From Pseudomonas thivervalensis (GTDB lineage Bacteria; Pseudomonadota; Gammaproteobacteria; Pseudomonadales; Pseudomonadaceae), in contig NZ_LHVE01000007.1 of the NCBI RefSeq assembly GCF_001269655.1, positions 846,082-910,081 on the forward strand: a stretch of DNA of 64,000 bases, read 5' to 3'. Shown here piece after piece: positions 43,976-53,772 of the stretch (within the stretch, counting starts at the first letter, position 1; each line of letters starts with the position of its first letter). The translations under genes and the position numbers were made by a program. A model generated the notes under the pieces. That model had not been told where the DNA came from and searched no databases. It saw only the letters and a program-made list of their open reading frames with translations.

Positions 43976-46399
43976 CTAGAAATCCACCGTCGCGGACAGC
44001 AGGTAGGTGCGCGGGGTCGATAGCGTCAAGCCTGGCTCGCTGTCATCCGACGCGCCCGCCGAACTCCAGTAGCGCTTGTCGGCCACGTTTTCGATGTTGG
44101 CCCGCAGGGTGATGTTCTTCTCGTCGATCTTGAAGCCGTAGCGAGCACCCACGTCGAAACGCGTCCAGGCGTCGATTTCCTTGGTGTTGGACTGATCCAG
44201 GTACTGTGAGCTGGAGTAGATGCCACGGCTGGTCAATGTCAGGCCCTGAACGGTCGGCACGTCCCATTCGGCACCGAGGTTTACGTTGTACTTCGGTGTG
44301 GCCGGTGCTCGGTTGCCATCGAAGGTGCCATTGGTGGTGTGGGTCAGTTCGCTGTCGATGAGCATCACACCGCCGAGCAAGCGGGTGCCCTTCAGCGGTT
44401 CGCCGAACACACTCAACTCCACGCCGGTGTTTTCGCGCTGGCCGTTCGGGCCGAATACACGGGTCGTGGCGTCGGTCGCGTAGGCCGGTTGCTTGATCCG
44501 GAATACCGCGGCGGTGACAGCGAACGGGCCGGCATCATACTTGGCGCCCACCTCGACCTGACGGCTGATGAACGGCGGGAAAATCTCATCCTCGTTCACC
44601 GACGTCGACGGCGCGATCTTGCCCTGGCTCAGGCCTTCCATGTAGTTGGCATACAGCGACAGCTTGTCAGTCGCCTTGAACAGGATGCCGCCCGACGGCG
44701 AAACCTTTTCCTCATCGTAGGCGGTGTCGCCCTTGACGTTATTCGTCCAGTCATCAACCTTCACCCGCTGCCAGCGGGCGCCGAGGGTCAGCAGCAAGCG
44801 ATCCTCGAACAGCCCCAGGGTGTCGGACAACGCCACGCCGCTGAAGCGGTTCTCGGTGTAGACCTTGTCGTCCTGCCGCGTCGGGTTGCTTGGCGTCGGG
44901 GTCGGCACCGGGTCATACAGGTTGCTGCGGCCGTTGGCGTAACGGGCGCCGCCATTCTCGAAATCCATATAGAAATAGCTGGCCGCCAGGTTGACCTCAT
45001 GGCTCACCGGACCGGTATGGAACCAGTTGCGCACCCCGGCCGTGGCCGTGCGGACATTTTCCTCCCGGGTAAAGTCACGGGGCTGGACGGTGAAGTCACC
45101 CGCGTCGTTGGTCACCGAAACGTTGTGCCGAAGGAAGTCATGGTCGCTTTTACGCGCGCCGACACCGCCATACAGCATGACGGAGTCGCTGAGATCGAAC
45201 TCAGCGTTCACGGTACCGAAGGTATCCTGGGTACGCGCCTTGCTCCAAGGCTGGGCATAGTTGTCGCGCACATCGCTGGCGTGAGGAACCTGCGCGTTGG
45301 CGCCGACCTGCACACGCTCCTGGGGGGCGTCGGTGTTGCGCTCGGTGTGGCCGATATCCGTCGAGAGCCGCAAGCGCTCACCGCGAAAATCCAGGCCCAG
45401 CACCGCCATCTCGCGGTCCACGCTCTGGTGATCCCATTCGGTGTCGCCCGCCTGCTTCACACCATTGAAGCGAATACCGAACTTGTTTTCTTCACCAAAG
45501 CGCCGACCGACATCCACCGCCCCGCCCATCTGGTTATTGGAGGCATAGCTGCCGGTGAACGAGGTGATGGGCTTGTCGGTGGCGCGCTTGGGCACCACAT
45601 TGATCCCGCCGCCCACGCTGCCTCGCGGCGAGATACCGTTGATGAGCTGGCTCGGGCCCTTGAGGATATCGACGCGTTCAGCCATCTCCATGTCGATGGT
45701 GTAGGTCGGCAGGATGCCGTAGAGGCCGTTGTAGGCGACATCGCTGTTGAACAGGCTGAACCCACGAATGGTGAACTGCTCATAACGTCCGCCCGCCGGG
45801 TTGGTGGCGCGGACCGAAGGGTCGCTGGCGATCAGGTCGCCCAGGGTGCGCGCTTGCTGGTTCTTGACCGTCGTGCTGGTGTAGGTGGTCATGCTGAACG
45901 GGGTTTCCATGAAATCCCGCGAGCCCAGCAAGCCTTGGGAACCACGCCGTGCCACCTGACCGCCGGCATACACCGGGCTGTCCGTCGACGCCGTGGCGCC
46001 AAGAATCGAGGTGGGTGCCAGTTGCAGGCTGCTGCCGTCCGGCGCTGGCATCAGGATGTAGGCCTGCTCCCCCACTGGCTGCAATTGCAGGCCGGAGCCG
46101 CGCAGCAGCCGGACAAACCCCTCTTCCACCCCAAACTCCCCCGAGAGCCCTGTGCTGTTGCGCCCGCTCACCAAGGCCGGATCCACGGACAAGTTGACCC
46201 CCGCCAACCCGGCAAACCGGGTCAACGCCGCACTGAGGCTGCCGGCCGGCACCTGATAACTGCGCCGGGTGGCTTCTTCGGCCAGGCTCGATGAGATGAA
46301 GAAAGGGCTGGCCCCCAGGCTCAGCATGAGACTCAGGTTCAGCAGCGGACGCCAGCCGGCGAAGGCCGGGCGCAAACGCAAAGGTACAACTGCGGACAT
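43976..46399 (-). CDS. TonB-dependent siderophore receptor with signalling (STN) domain
   Basis: This 807-residue outer-membrane receptor has a signal sequence, an STN domain (about 45-115: SYQVPAGSLSAALTRFAGLA), then the plug (TLGDLIASDPSVRATNPAGG, RGFSLFNSDVAYNGLYG, ERVDILKGPSQLINGISPRG) and a 22-strand barrel ending in YLLSATVDF. The STN domain signals occupancy to the adjacent FecR-like anti-sigma factor, so the receptor probably takes up a ferric siderophore and induces itself. The ATG at 46399 removes an N-terminal extension that would run into the REPIN upstream. Confidence 0.92.
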   Translation of the reverse strand: MSAVVPLRLRPAFAGWRPLLNLSLMLSLGASPFFISSSLAEEATRRSYQVPAGSLSAALTRFAGLAGVNLSVDPALVSGRNSTGLSGEFGVEEGFVRLLRGSGLQLQPVGEQAYILMPAPDGSSLQLAPTSILGATASTDSPVYAGGQVARRGSQGLLGSRDFMETPFSMTTYTSTTVKNQQARTLGDLIASDPSVRATNPAGGRYEQFTIRGFSLFNSDVAYNGLYGILPTYTIDMEMAERVDILKGPSQLINGISPRGSVGGGINVVPKRATDKPITSFTGSYASNNQMGGAVDVGRRFGEENKFGIRFNGVKQAGDTEWDHQSVDREMAVLGLDFRGERLRLSTDIGHTERNTDAPQERVQVGANAQVPHASDVRDNYAQPWSKARTQDTFGTVNAEFDLSDSVMLYGGVGARKSDHDFLRHNVSVTNDAGDFTVQPRDFTREENVRTATAGVRNWFHTGPVSHEVNLAASYFYMDFENGGARYANGRSNLYDPVPTPTPSNPTRQDDKVYTENRFSGVALSDTLGLFEDRLLLTLGARWQRVKVDDWTNNVKGDTAYDEEKVSPSGGILFKATDKLSLYANYMEGLSQGKIAPSTSVNEDEIFPPFISRQVEVGAKYDAGPFAVTAAVFRIKQPAYATDATTRVFGPNGQRENTGVELSVFGEPLKGTRLLGGVMLIDSELTHTTNGTFDGNRAPATPKYNVNLGAEWDVPTVQGLTLTSRGIYSSSQYLDQSNTKEIDAWTRFDVGARYGFKIDEKNITLRANIENVADKRYWSSAGASDDSEPGLTLSTPRTYLLSATVDF

Positions 46400-46507
46400 T
46401 GGAAAGCGCTCTCGTTTTTGTTCAGTTGCCTTGAATGACAAGCGAGACAAAAAAAGGGGACAGGGCTCAGGCTCGATTCCTGGCGAAACGTGCAAAGCCA
46501 CCCCCAT

Positions 46508-46645
46508 CTGTGGCGAGGGAGCTTGCTCCCGCTGGGGTGCGAAGCGCCCCCAAAATGAAGCGAATAGCGTCAACCTGACACACCACGGGGGCTGGTTTGG
46601 GGTTGCTGCGCAACCCAGCGGGAGCAAGCTCCCTCGCCACAGGGG
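46508..46645. repeat. REPIN between fecR-like and receptor genes
   Basis: TGTGGCGAGGGAGCTTGCTC (from 46509) and its inverse AGCGGGAGCAAGCTCCCTCG (from 46617) enclose about 85 bp. It is inserted in the FecR-receptor intergenic gap, where it could influence read-through into the receptor gene. Confidence 0.9.
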
Positions 46646-46676
46646 TATGACTACTCGTCTTTATTGCGTACCGGCC

Positions 46677-47621
46677 TCAGGCCAGATTTTTACGAAGCGT
46701 CAACGTGACCCAGTAACGAGTGCGCATGTGCACGTCCAAAGGCAGGCTGGCCGCAAGCAGCGTGAGGATTCGATCAGTGTTGTCCAGGCGGAAGCTGCCG
46801 GTGATCCGCAGCGGCTCCAGGCTTTCATCCCAGCGCAGCACGCCGGGGCGGTAGCGGTTCAGTTCCCGTAGGAAATGCCCCAGCGGCTGGTCCTGCGCAA
46901 CCAGCACCCCATCACGCCAACCCAGCTGGGCCACGTCGAACGCCCGCACCGGCCCCGCGCCTGAGGCCTGGACGTTGACCTGCTGGCCCTCTTCCAAACT
47001 CAGCGATGGCCCGCGCAGCGGTTGCAATTGCGCCGAACCGCTAACCACCGACACCCGGCAATCGTCCTTGCCCAAGTGCAGACAGACTTCACCACGATTG
47101 ATGGTGATGAGCCCATAGGGAGACTGAACGGACAGCGGCGTGCGCCCGGCGAGCTTGATAGCCATCTCACCGCGCACCAACACCAGGCGCCGCGCCTTGA
47201 GGTCAAGGTCGACGGCGCTGTCGGTGTTCAATTGCAACGCGCTGCCATCGACCAGCGTCCAGCGCCGTTGCTCGCCCGTGGCGGTGTGCAGGTCAGCGCG
47301 CCAGACCTCCAGCGGCAGCTCCCGCCCCAGCAGCCAGGCAGCCGGGACCAATGCAGCAACGCCCAATGCGCGCTTGAGCACCGCGCGCCGGGCCAGCACC
47401 GGACGGTCCAGGGTGGCCATGCCCAGGGAGGCTGGCACCCCGGCAAAGCGCTGGCGCAATCGTTGCGCCTTCTGCCAGGCCGCCTCGTGGTGAGCACTGC
47501 TGTCGCGCCAGCGTTGCAGGGCCGCCGAGTCGAACGCGTCGCCATCGAACTCCATCAAGGTCAACCAGCGGGCAGCTGCCCGTGCCGCTTCACGGGCCTC
47601 GGCTGATGGCGTCGAAGACAT
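46677..47621 (-). CDS. FecR-family anti-sigma / signal transduction protein
   Basis: This 314-residue protein has a cytoplasmic anti-sigma N terminus (ARWLTLMEFDGDAFDSAALQRWRDSS-type DUF4880 region), one transmembrane helix (GVAALVPAAWLLG, about 120-140), a periplasmic FecR domain (TATGEQRRWTLVDGSALQLN) and a C-terminal STN-like segment. It relays the receptor signal to the ECF sigma factor. The ATG at 47621 overlaps the sigma factor stop (ATGA), so the two are translationally coupled. Confidence 0.92.
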   Translation of the reverse strand: MSSTPSAEAREAARAAARWLTLMEFDGDAFDSAALQRWRDSSAHHEAAWQKAQRLRQRFAGVPASLGMATLDRPVLARRAVLKRALGVAALVPAAWLLGRELPLEVWRADLHTATGEQRRWTLVDGSALQLNTDSAVDLDLKARRLVLVRGEMAIKLAGRTPLSVQSPYGLITINRGEVCLHLGKDDCRVSVVSGSAQLQPLRGPSLSLEEGQQVNVQASGAGPVRAFDVAQLGWRDGVLVAQDQPLGHFLRELNRYRPGVLRWDESLEPLRITGSFRLDNTDRILTLLAASLPLDVHMRTRYWVTLTLRKNLA

Positions 47622-48130
47622 CAGAAATCCACCAACAGGCAATGCTCGTAGGCCTGGGCCATGTAGCGTTTCACGGTGCGCTCGGAGACTTGCAAACGCT
47701 CGGCGATCTCGCGATAGCCCAGGCCTTCGAGCTGACTCCAGAGAAAAGCCCGCCGCACCAGAGGCGGCAGGCCATCCAGCAGTTCGTCCAGGGCTTGCAG
47801 GGTTTCCAGCAGCAGCCAACGCTGTTCCGGAGACGGTGCGCAAGCTTCAGGCAGGTGCGCCAAAGCGTCGAGGTACGCCTGCTCCAGATTGCGCCGGGTG
47901 TAGAAATTGCTCAGCAGGCGCTTGCCGACGGTCAACAGGTAAGCACGGGGCTCTTGCAGGTCAGCCAATGGCTGGGCGCTGGAAAGCACCCGCAGGAAGG
48001 TATCCTGGCGCAGGTCCGCCGCATCCCAGGCATTGCCCATGCGCCGTCGCAACCAGCCTTCCAGCCAACTGCCGTGGTCACGGTACAACGCATGGAGGGA
48101 TTGCTCCGTCGGCGTAACTGCATCACACAT
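47621..48130 (-). CDS. ECF sigma factor, FecI family
   Basis: This 169-residue sigma factor has region 2 (LHALYRDHGSWLEGWLRRRMGN, then DLRQDTFLRVL) and region 4 (LDGLPPLVRRAFLWSQLEGLGYREIAERLQVSERTVKRY). It directs RNA polymerase to the receptor gene when released by FecR. The ATG at 48130 was chosen because it begins the conserved part; an ATG six codons upstream is possible. A Fur-box-like sequence lies 26-44 nt upstream, indicating iron control. Confidence 0.92.
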   Translation of the reverse strand: MCDAVTPTEQSLHALYRDHGSWLEGWLRRRMGNAWDAADLRQDTFLRVLSSAQPLADLQEPRAYLLTVGKRLLSNFYTRRNLEQAYLDALAHLPEACAPSPEQRWLLLETLQALDELLDGLPPLVRRAFLWSQLEGLGYREIAERLQVSERTVKRYMAQAYEHCLLVDF

Positions 48131-48155
48131 GTCCAGAAGCCTGCGCAAGGTCTTA

Positions 48156-48174
48156 AATGAGACTGATTCTAATT
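48156..48174 (-). promoter_or_regulatory. Fur-box-like site upstream of the FecI-type gene
   Basis: AATGAGACTGATTCTAATT resembles Fur boxes found in front of Pseudomonas iron-starvation sigma factor genes (AATGAGAATGATTCTCATT type). It lies where the fecI-like promoter is expected. The match is partial, so confidence is moderate. Confidence 0.55.
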
Positions 48175-48250
48175 AATGTTCGCGCATGAATCCAAGTTGT
48201 TTGTGCAGAGTAGGTCTAAAAAGAGATTGCTGGGGGCCGCTACGCAGCCC

Positions 48251-48400
48251 AGCGGGAGCAAGCTCCCTCGCCACAGGTGAAGTCAGAGACACCTACCTGT
48301 GGGAGCTTTTGTGGGAGCCGAGCTTGCTCGCGATGAGGCCCTTCCAGTCAATATCTCTGCGGTCTGTCACACCGCCATCGCGAGCAAGCTCGCTCCCACA
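48251..48400. repeat. REP cluster: one GTGGCGAGG-type REP and one TGTGGGAGC-type REPIN
   Basis: AGCGGGAGCAAGCTCCCTCG (48251 on) is a lone REP of one class. TGTGGGAGCCGAGCTTGCTC (48310 on) with ATCGCGAGCAAGCTCGCTCC (48377 on) forms a REPIN of the other class. The 294-nt gap between the FecI-type gene and the next gene holds these and the Fur-box-like site, and no gene. Confidence 0.85.
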
Positions 48401-48424
48401 TTAGGTCTTTTGCAAGCGGTGCCG

Positions 48425-48946
48425 TCAGTGACTGGCATGCAACGTCTTCGGCACTTCCGGCATGGCCGAAGAGTGGTGGTTGATGATCTTCCACTGGCCA
48501 TCGAGGCGCTCATAGAGGAAGGTGTAGCGCGCCTGGACCTCGCGCTTGGAACCGTCAGCCTGGGTCAGGGTGAAGGTATAGACACCACTGTCCATCGCCG
48601 CGTCAGGCCCCAGGTGGCGGATTTCCCGGTAGTTGATTTGCCCGACCGGCTTGGCCGCCAGGAAGTGCTCGAAGTAATCCTGGATCAGCGCCGGCGTGTT
48701 GCGCACCTTGTTGGAAACGGTCGGTTGCAAAATCGCATCCGGGGCGTAGAGACCGGTCACGGCGGTGGCGCTACCGGTTTGCAGCGCGGCGTTCCAGCGG
48801 TCGAACAGTGCGGCGATTTCCCGGTCATTCACGTTCTTGGGCTGCTCGGCCACGGTGCGATACACGTAGGGTGTGGCCTCGACAGCCTGGACGAGCGGCG
48901 CGCTCAGCAGGAAAAAAGCTGCGATGGCACAGGTTTTCATTTTCAT
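48425..48946 (-). CDS. Exported SnoaL/DUF4440-like protein (SgcJ/EcaC family)
   Basis: This 173-residue protein has a cleavable signal peptide (MKMKTCAIAAFFLLSAPLVQAVEA, cleavage near residue 21). It also has an SgcJ/EcaC-type NTF2-fold domain with EIAALFDRWNAALQTGSATAVTGLYAPDAILQPT and WKIINHHSSAMPE. Members are called oxidoreductases by annotation pipelines, but no activity is established. It is probably periplasmic. It is divergent from the histidine kinase gene at 49118. Confidence 0.8.
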   Translation of the reverse strand: MKMKTCAIAAFFLLSAPLVQAVEATPYVYRTVAEQPKNVNDREIAALFDRWNAALQTGSATAVTGLYAPDAILQPTVSNKVRNTPALIQDYFEHFLAAKPVGQINYREIRHLGPDAAMDSGVYTFTLTQADGSKREVQARYTFLYERLDGQWKIINHHSSAMPEVPKTLHASH

Positions 48947-49117
48947 CGGAAGGCACCTTTGGGTTTCAATGAGCCCACTTTGCCGGCCTTCCCAACCTTC
49001 GCCATCGGCCAACCGGTGCCAATCGCCTATGCCATTCGGCAGATAGGCCCGGTGCCGGTGACACGCTCTAATGACGTCACCGCGAACCGTCCGATCTTAT
49101 TCACGCTGGAGCTCCCC

Positions 49118-50302
49118 ATGCAAAGCCCACCCCATGACCCCGGCAGTGCCCTGGCCATCCGCAGCCAGTATCGCCAGTCGCAAAGCCGTGCCGCGCGCCT
49201 GGGACTGCTGCTGGGCACCGGCCATGAACTGACGCAATTGCCACTGCCGGCCATGCGTCAGCGAGCGCTGCAACGGGCGTGCGCGTTCATGGCGATGGAC
49301 CATGGCCTGCTGCTGGAGTGGGCGCCGGACAACACGTTGCGCACCCTCGCCAGCCACGGCAGCGCGGAACGCGTCGACTTCCTCGCCAACCTGGCCCAGC
49401 CGCAGACGCTTGGCCCGAATTGGCTGGAATCACCCGGCAGCGCCCTGCCCCAGGTCCTTCGCATACCGCTGCGCAGCTCCGATGGCGCGGCGTTCGGGGC
49501 GTTGCTGCTGGGCAACAGCGTCGCTCTCGGCGCGCCAGACAACGAAGACATCGAGTCGCTGCAATTGCTGGCGACGCTGTTGGCGGCGCACCTGGAGAAC
49601 AGCCGCCTGCTCGAAGCGCTACAGGCCCGGGAGCGGACCATGTCCGAGCTGGTCCACCGCTTGTTCAGCGCCCAGGAAGACGAACGCAAGCGCGTGGCCT
49701 ACGACCTGCACGATGGCCTGGCGCAAAACCTCGCCGGGCTGCATCAGCGCTTGCAGGGTTTCGCCGGTCGCTGCCCGTCGCTGCCGCCTGCATTGGCGAG
49801 CGAGTTGCAGGCCATCCTCGACCTGGCCCAAGGCTGCGTCGGCGAGGGTCGGCAACTGATCGGCGGCCTGCGCCCTCATGTGCTGGATGATTTCGGCCTG
49901 TACAAAGCCGTCGACAAGGAAGCCGATCGCCTGCGTGACGCGGGCTTGAGCGTAAGCTGGGCCGAACACAGCAGCGCGCGCCTGCCGGGCCACACCGAGA
50001 TCGCCCTGTTTCGCATTGCCCAGGAAGGCATCAACAACATTCTCAAGCACGCCCAGGCCCGCCACGTCGGCCTGGGGCTGGCGGTGGAAGATGGCCACGC
50101 CAGCCTGCGGGTGGAAGACGATGGGCGTGGCTTTGCCCTGGAACAACCCATCGAGACCAACGGCAGTTGTCACCTGGGACTGGCCGCCATGCAGGAGCGC
50201 GCCAACCTGCTGGGCGGCCACCTGGCCTGTTGCAGCCAACCCGGCGGTGGCACCCGCCTGCTAGCCAGCGTGCCGCTACCGGCCCCCGGAGTACAGCCAT
50301 GA
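49118..50302 (+). CDS. Sensor histidine kinase, NarX/HisKA_3 type, with GAF domain
   Basis: This 394-residue soluble kinase has an N-terminal GAF-like domain (about 35-165), a HisKA_3 dimerisation domain with the phosphorylated His in [20 protein letters not shown], and an HATPase domain ([41 protein letters not shown]). No membrane segment is seen, so it senses an intracellular signal. The start at 49118 follows GGAG. Its stop overlaps the response regulator start (ATGA). Confidence 0.9.
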   Translation: MQSPPHDPGSALAIRSQYRQSQSRAARLGLLLGTGHELTQLPLPAMRQRALQRACAFMAMDHGLLLEWAPDNTLRTLASHGSAERVDFLANLAQPQTLGPNWLESPGSALPQVLRIPLRSSDGAAFGALLLGNSVALGAPDNEDIESLQLLATLLAAHLENSRLLEALQARERTMSELVHRLFSAQEDERKRVAYDLHDGLAQNLAGLHQRLQGFAGRCPSLPPALASELQAILDLAQGCVGEGRQLIGGLRPHVLDDFGLYKAVDKEADRLRDAGLSVSWAEHSSARLPGHTEIALFRIAQEGINNILKHAQARHVGLGLAVEDGHASLRVEDDGRGFALEQPIETNGSCHLGLAAMQERANLLGGHLACCSQPGGGTRLLASVPLPAPGVQP

Positions 50303-50967
50303 ATCGCCCATTACGCCTGCTGCTGGCCGATGACCACGAAGTCACTCGCACCGGATTTATCAGCATGCTCGCCGGCAACCCGGGATTTGAAGTCGTCGGC
50401 GAAGCCCGGGACGGCCAGGAGGCCCTCGACCTGTGCGAGCGGCTACAACCGGACATCGCCATCCTCGACATCCGCATGCCGGTCCTCAATGGGCTTGGCG
50501 CGGCGCGGATCCTGCAGCAGCGCCAGCCCGGGATCAAAGTGGTGATCTTCACCATGGACGACAGCCCCGATCACCTCGAAGCCGCCATCAGTGCGGGCGC
50601 GGTCGGCTATCTGCTCAAGGATGCCAGCCGCAATGAAATGCTCGACGCGCTCAAGCGGGTCGCCCAGGGCGACGAGGCGCTGAACAGTTCGGTCAGTGCG
50701 CGCCTGTTGCGTCGCATGGCCGAACGCAGTGCGAGTGGCGCCAGCCAAGTCCAGGCCCTGACCGCCCGCGAGCGCCAGGTATTGGGGTTGGTGGCCGGCG
50801 GTTTCAGCAATCGTGAAATCGGCGAGAAGCTGGGCATTGCGCCCGGCACGGCCAAGGCCCACGTCGAGCGCGTCATCGGCAAGCTGGGCGCCGCCGACCG
50901 GACCCAGGCCGCCGTGCGCGGTGTGGCCCTGGGCCTGGTGGCGCAACCCGGCGGGCAATGGCCATGA
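50299..50967 (+). CDS. Response regulator, NarL/FixJ family
   Basis: This 222-residue regulator has a receiver domain with phospho-acceptor Asp in [13 protein letters not shown], Thr in VVIFTMDD and Lys in GYLLKDAS, and a LuxR-type HTH ([44 protein letters not shown]). It is the cognate partner of the preceding NarX-type kinase, coupled by ATGA overlaps on both sides. Target genes are unknown. Confidence 0.93.
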   Translation: MNRPLRLLLADDHEVTRTGFISMLAGNPGFEVVGEARDGQEALDLCERLQPDIAILDIRMPVLNGLGAARILQQRQPGIKVVIFTMDDSPDHLEAAISAGAVGYLLKDASRNEMLDALKRVAQGDEALNSSVSARLLRRMAERSASGASQVQALTARERQVLGLVAGGFSNREIGEKLGIAPGTAKAHVERVIGKLGAADRTQAAVRGVALGLVAQPGGQWP

Positions 50968-53276
50968 GGTTTCTCGCCGCCCGCCGCTGGGCCGACCTGC
51001 CATTGCGAGGCAAGGCCCTGGTGGTGATTTCCCTGCCCTTGGTGGTGCTGCTGCTGTCGCTGGTGCTGATCTATATCACCGAACGCCAGACCGCACGGGC
51101 CGAAGAGGATGTGCGCCGGGTACTGCTCGTCCAAGGTGACATCCAGACGGTCCATACCTTGCTGGCCGAGGCCGCGGCCAGCGTGCGCGGTTACCTGCTG
51201 ACCCGGCGCGAAGATTTCCTGCCCAGCTACGAACAGGCGACACCGCTGATCCAGGCTGCGTTGCAGCGCCTGGACCACAATATTCGCGACGCCAGGATGC
51301 GCGAGCACCTCAAGACCATCACCCCGCTGATCGCCGACAAGCTCGACGGTTTGCTCGCCTTGCGCAACGGCAAGCGTGACGACCCCGAGGCCATCACTGC
51401 GATCCTGATCGAAAACAAGCAGGTGCTGGACGTGCTGCGCGAGCAGATCAGTGCCATGCGCATACGCGAGGATGGCTTGCTCGCCGAGCGCAGCGCCGCC
51501 GCCTCGGCCACACGCATGCGCCTGTTGTTCGCCACATTGCTGGCGGCAGTGTGCGGGTTGCTCGGGGCTATTGTCGCGGTGCTGTTCCTGTCCAAGGGCA
51601 TTGTCGCCCGAGTCCAGCAGGTGCAAGGCAACGCCCAGCGCCTGGCCTTGGGCCAGCCGTTGTTGCCACAACCGCCGGAGCAGGACGAAATCGGCCAGCT
51701 CGGCACACGCCTGGTGGAGGCCGGGCAGTTGCTCGCCGAACGCGAGCGGGCCCTGCGCGATAACGAAGAGCGCTTGCGGCTGATCATCGACGGGGTGAAG
51801 GACTACGGGATCTTCGCCCTGGATGCCCAGGGCTACGTCACCACCTGGAACGCCGGCGCACAACGGATCAAGGGCTACACCGAGCAGGAAATCCTCGGCC
51901 AGCACTTCTCCCTGTTCTACCTGCCCGAGGAATGCCCCGCACACCCGGACATGGCCCTGCGCGAAGCCACCCGCGACGGCCATTACATGGAGGAAGGCTG
52001 GCGTTGCCGCAAGGACGGCAGCCGCTTCTGGGCCAGCGTGGTCATCACTGCTCAATACGATGGCACGGGTGCCTTGCGCGGGTTTTCCAAGATCACCCGC
52101 GACATCACCGACCGACGCGCCGCTGAAATCGCCCTGCGCACCGCCCGCGAGGAAGCGGAAAGCGCGAGCCGGGCCAAGAGCGAATTCCTGTCGCGCATGA
52201 GCCACGAACTGCGCACGCCCTTGAACGCCATCCTCGGTTTCGCTCAATTGCTGGACATGGACTCCCCCGCCGGCCAACGCCCCCAGGTCAGTCACATCCT
52301 GCGGGCCGGCCAGCACTTGCTGGCATTGATCAACGAGGTGCTGGACATCGCCCGGATCGAGGCCGGGCGCCTGCCGCTGAACATCGAGCCGATCGCCCTG
52401 GCGAGCGTGCTGCACGAAGCCTTGACGCTGGTTTCCCCCATGGCCGCCGACGCCGGGATCCACTTGGTCGACCTGCCGGCACTGCCCGACGACAGCGGTG
52501 TACTTGCCGACCGCCAGCGGCTGGTGCAGGTGTTGCTCAACCTGTTGTCCAACGCCATCAAGTACAACCGGCCCGGCGGTGAGGTGCGCATCGAAGTGAG
52601 CGTCCAGGCCCATCAGGTGAGCATCGCTGTCCACGATACCGGCCACGGCATCGCCCCGGAACAACTGGGCCAACTGTTCAAGCCTTTCGAACGCCTGGGC
52701 GCCGATCCGCAGGTCGAAGGCACCGGCCTTGGCTTGTCCTTGAGCAAAAACCTGTTGGAGATGATGCAGGGCAACCTGCAAGTGCACAGCGAACCTGGAC
52801 AGGGTTGCTGTTTCACCCTGCAATTGCCTGGCACCCAGGTGGTCGGCACGCACTTGCCGCCCATCGCCGCCCTGGCCGTGACGCGTGCCCCCGTGGACTA
52901 TCACGGCAAGATCCTCTGCATCGAAGACAACCTGTCGAGCCTCGCACTGATCGAAACCCTGATGCAGCGCCGGCCCGGCATCCAGTTGTTGTCGAGCATG
53001 CAAGGCCAGATGGGCCTGGACCTCGCCCGCCAGCACAGCCCGCAACTGATCCTGCTGGACGTCACCCTGCCGGACCTGGAAGGCCTGGAAGTCTTGCGGC
53101 GCCTGCGCCAGTCCCCGGCCACCGCAGCCACGCCGGTGCTGATGATCACCGCCGATGCCAGCGACTTGACCCATCGTGCCCTGCGCGACGCCGGGGCCAC
53201 GGCGATCCTGACCAAACCTATCCATATCCAGGCCTTCCTCGGCCACCTCGAGCACTATCTACCGGAGCCCGCATGA
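50964..53276 (+). CDS. Hybrid sensor histidine kinase with CHASE3, HAMP, PAS and receiver domains
   Basis: This 770-residue inner-membrane kinase has a first transmembrane helix ([20 protein letters not shown]), a periplasmic CHASE3 domain (about 45-180), a second helix ([23 protein letters not shown]), HAMP and PAS domains ([20 protein letters not shown]). HisKA ([23 protein letters not shown]) and HATPase ([20 protein letters not shown]) follow, then a C-terminal receiver with Asp in [17 protein letters not shown]. The ATG at 50964 overlaps the previous stop; an ATG at 50958 is two codons upstream. It probably feeds the orphan receiver that follows. Confidence 0.92.
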   Translation: MRFLAARRWADLPLRGKALVVISLPLVVLLLSLVLIYITERQTARAEEDVRRVLLVQGDIQTVHTLLAEAAASVRGYLLTRREDFLPSYEQATPLIQAALQRLDHNIRDARMREHLKTITPLIADKLDGLLALRNGKRDDPEAITAILIENKQVLDVLREQISAMRIREDGLLAERSAAASATRMRLLFATLLAAVCGLLGAIVAVLFLSKGIVARVQQVQGNAQRLALGQPLLPQPPEQDEIGQLGTRLVEAGQLLAERERALRDNEERLRLIIDGVKDYGIFALDAQGYVTTWNAGAQRIKGYTEQEILGQHFSLFYLPEECPAHPDMALREATRDGHYMEEGWRCRKDGSRFWASVVITAQYDGTGALRGFSKITRDITDRRAAEIALRTAREEAESASRAKSEFLSRMSHELRTPLNAILGFAQLLDMDSPAGQRPQVSHILRAGQHLLALINEVLDIARIEAGRLPLNIEPIALASVLHEALTLVSPMAADAGIHLVDLPALPDDSGVLADRQRLVQVLLNLLSNAIKYNRPGGEVRIEVSVQAHQVSIAVHDTGHGIAPEQLGQLFKPFERLGADPQVEGTGLGLSLSKNLLEMMQGNLQVHSEPGQGCCFTLQLPGTQVVGTHLPPIAALAVTRAPVDYHGKILCIEDNLSSLALIETLMQRRPGIQLLSSMQGQMGLDLARQHSPQLILLDVTLPDLEGLEVLRRLRQSPATAATPVLMITADASDLTHRALRDAGATAILTKPIHIQAFLGHLEHYLPEPA

Positions 53277-53740
53277 ATCGCGATTTGCGCATTCTGATCG
53301 TCGACGATCAGCGCCCCAACCTGGACCTGATGGAACAACTGCTGGCCCGCGAAGGGTTGCACAACGTCCTGAGCAGCACCGAGCCTTTGCGCACGCTGGA
53401 CCTGTTCAACAGCTTCGAGCCGGACCTGGTCATCCTCGACCTGCACATGCCGGCGTTCGACGGCTTTGCCGTGCTGGAGCAACTGAACCGACGCATCCCG
53501 GCCAACGACTACCTGCCGATCCTCGTGCTGACCGCCGACGCGACCCGAGACACGCGCCTGCGGGCCCTGGCCCTCGGTGCCCGGGATTTCATCAGCAAAC
53601 CCCTGGATGCGCTGGAAACCATGCTGCGCATCTGGAACCTGCTGGAAACCCGTGCGCTCTATAAGGCGTTGCGCGAGTTGATCCCGTCCCAGCAGATCGA
53701 ACTGTTGCGCCAGCACCGTCCCGCCGTCGACCCGGCCTAG
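53273..53740 (+). CDS. Stand-alone response regulator receiver protein
   Basis: This 155-residue protein has a receiver domain (LIVDDQRPNLDL, phospho-acceptor Asp in VILDLHMPAFDGFAVL, LTADATRD, Lys in DFISKPLD) and a short helical tail, without DNA-binding or enzymatic output. Such proteins act as phospho-carriers or control a partner by binding. It is coupled by ATGA to the hybrid kinase gene, completing a four-gene phosphorelay operon. Confidence 0.92.
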   Translation: MNRDLRILIVDDQRPNLDLMEQLLAREGLHNVLSSTEPLRTLDLFNSFEPDLVILDLHMPAFDGFAVLEQLNRRIPANDYLPILVLTADATRDTRLRALALGARDFISKPLDALETMLRIWNLLETRALYKALRELIPSQQIELLRQHRPAVDPA

Positions 53741-53772
53741 CCTGGCGGCCGATTCATCGAGGTCATCGACCC

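Noticed and set aside
44339..46294. 651-codon plus-strand open frame
   Set aside because: It is the complement of the siderophore receptor gene and lacks any recognisable domain or ribosome-binding site.
50607..53255. 882-codon minus-strand open frame
   Set aside because: It lies antisense to the response regulator and hybrid kinase genes and arises from high-GC codon structure. Its translation is Gln/His/Val/Gly-rich low-complexity sequence with no domain.
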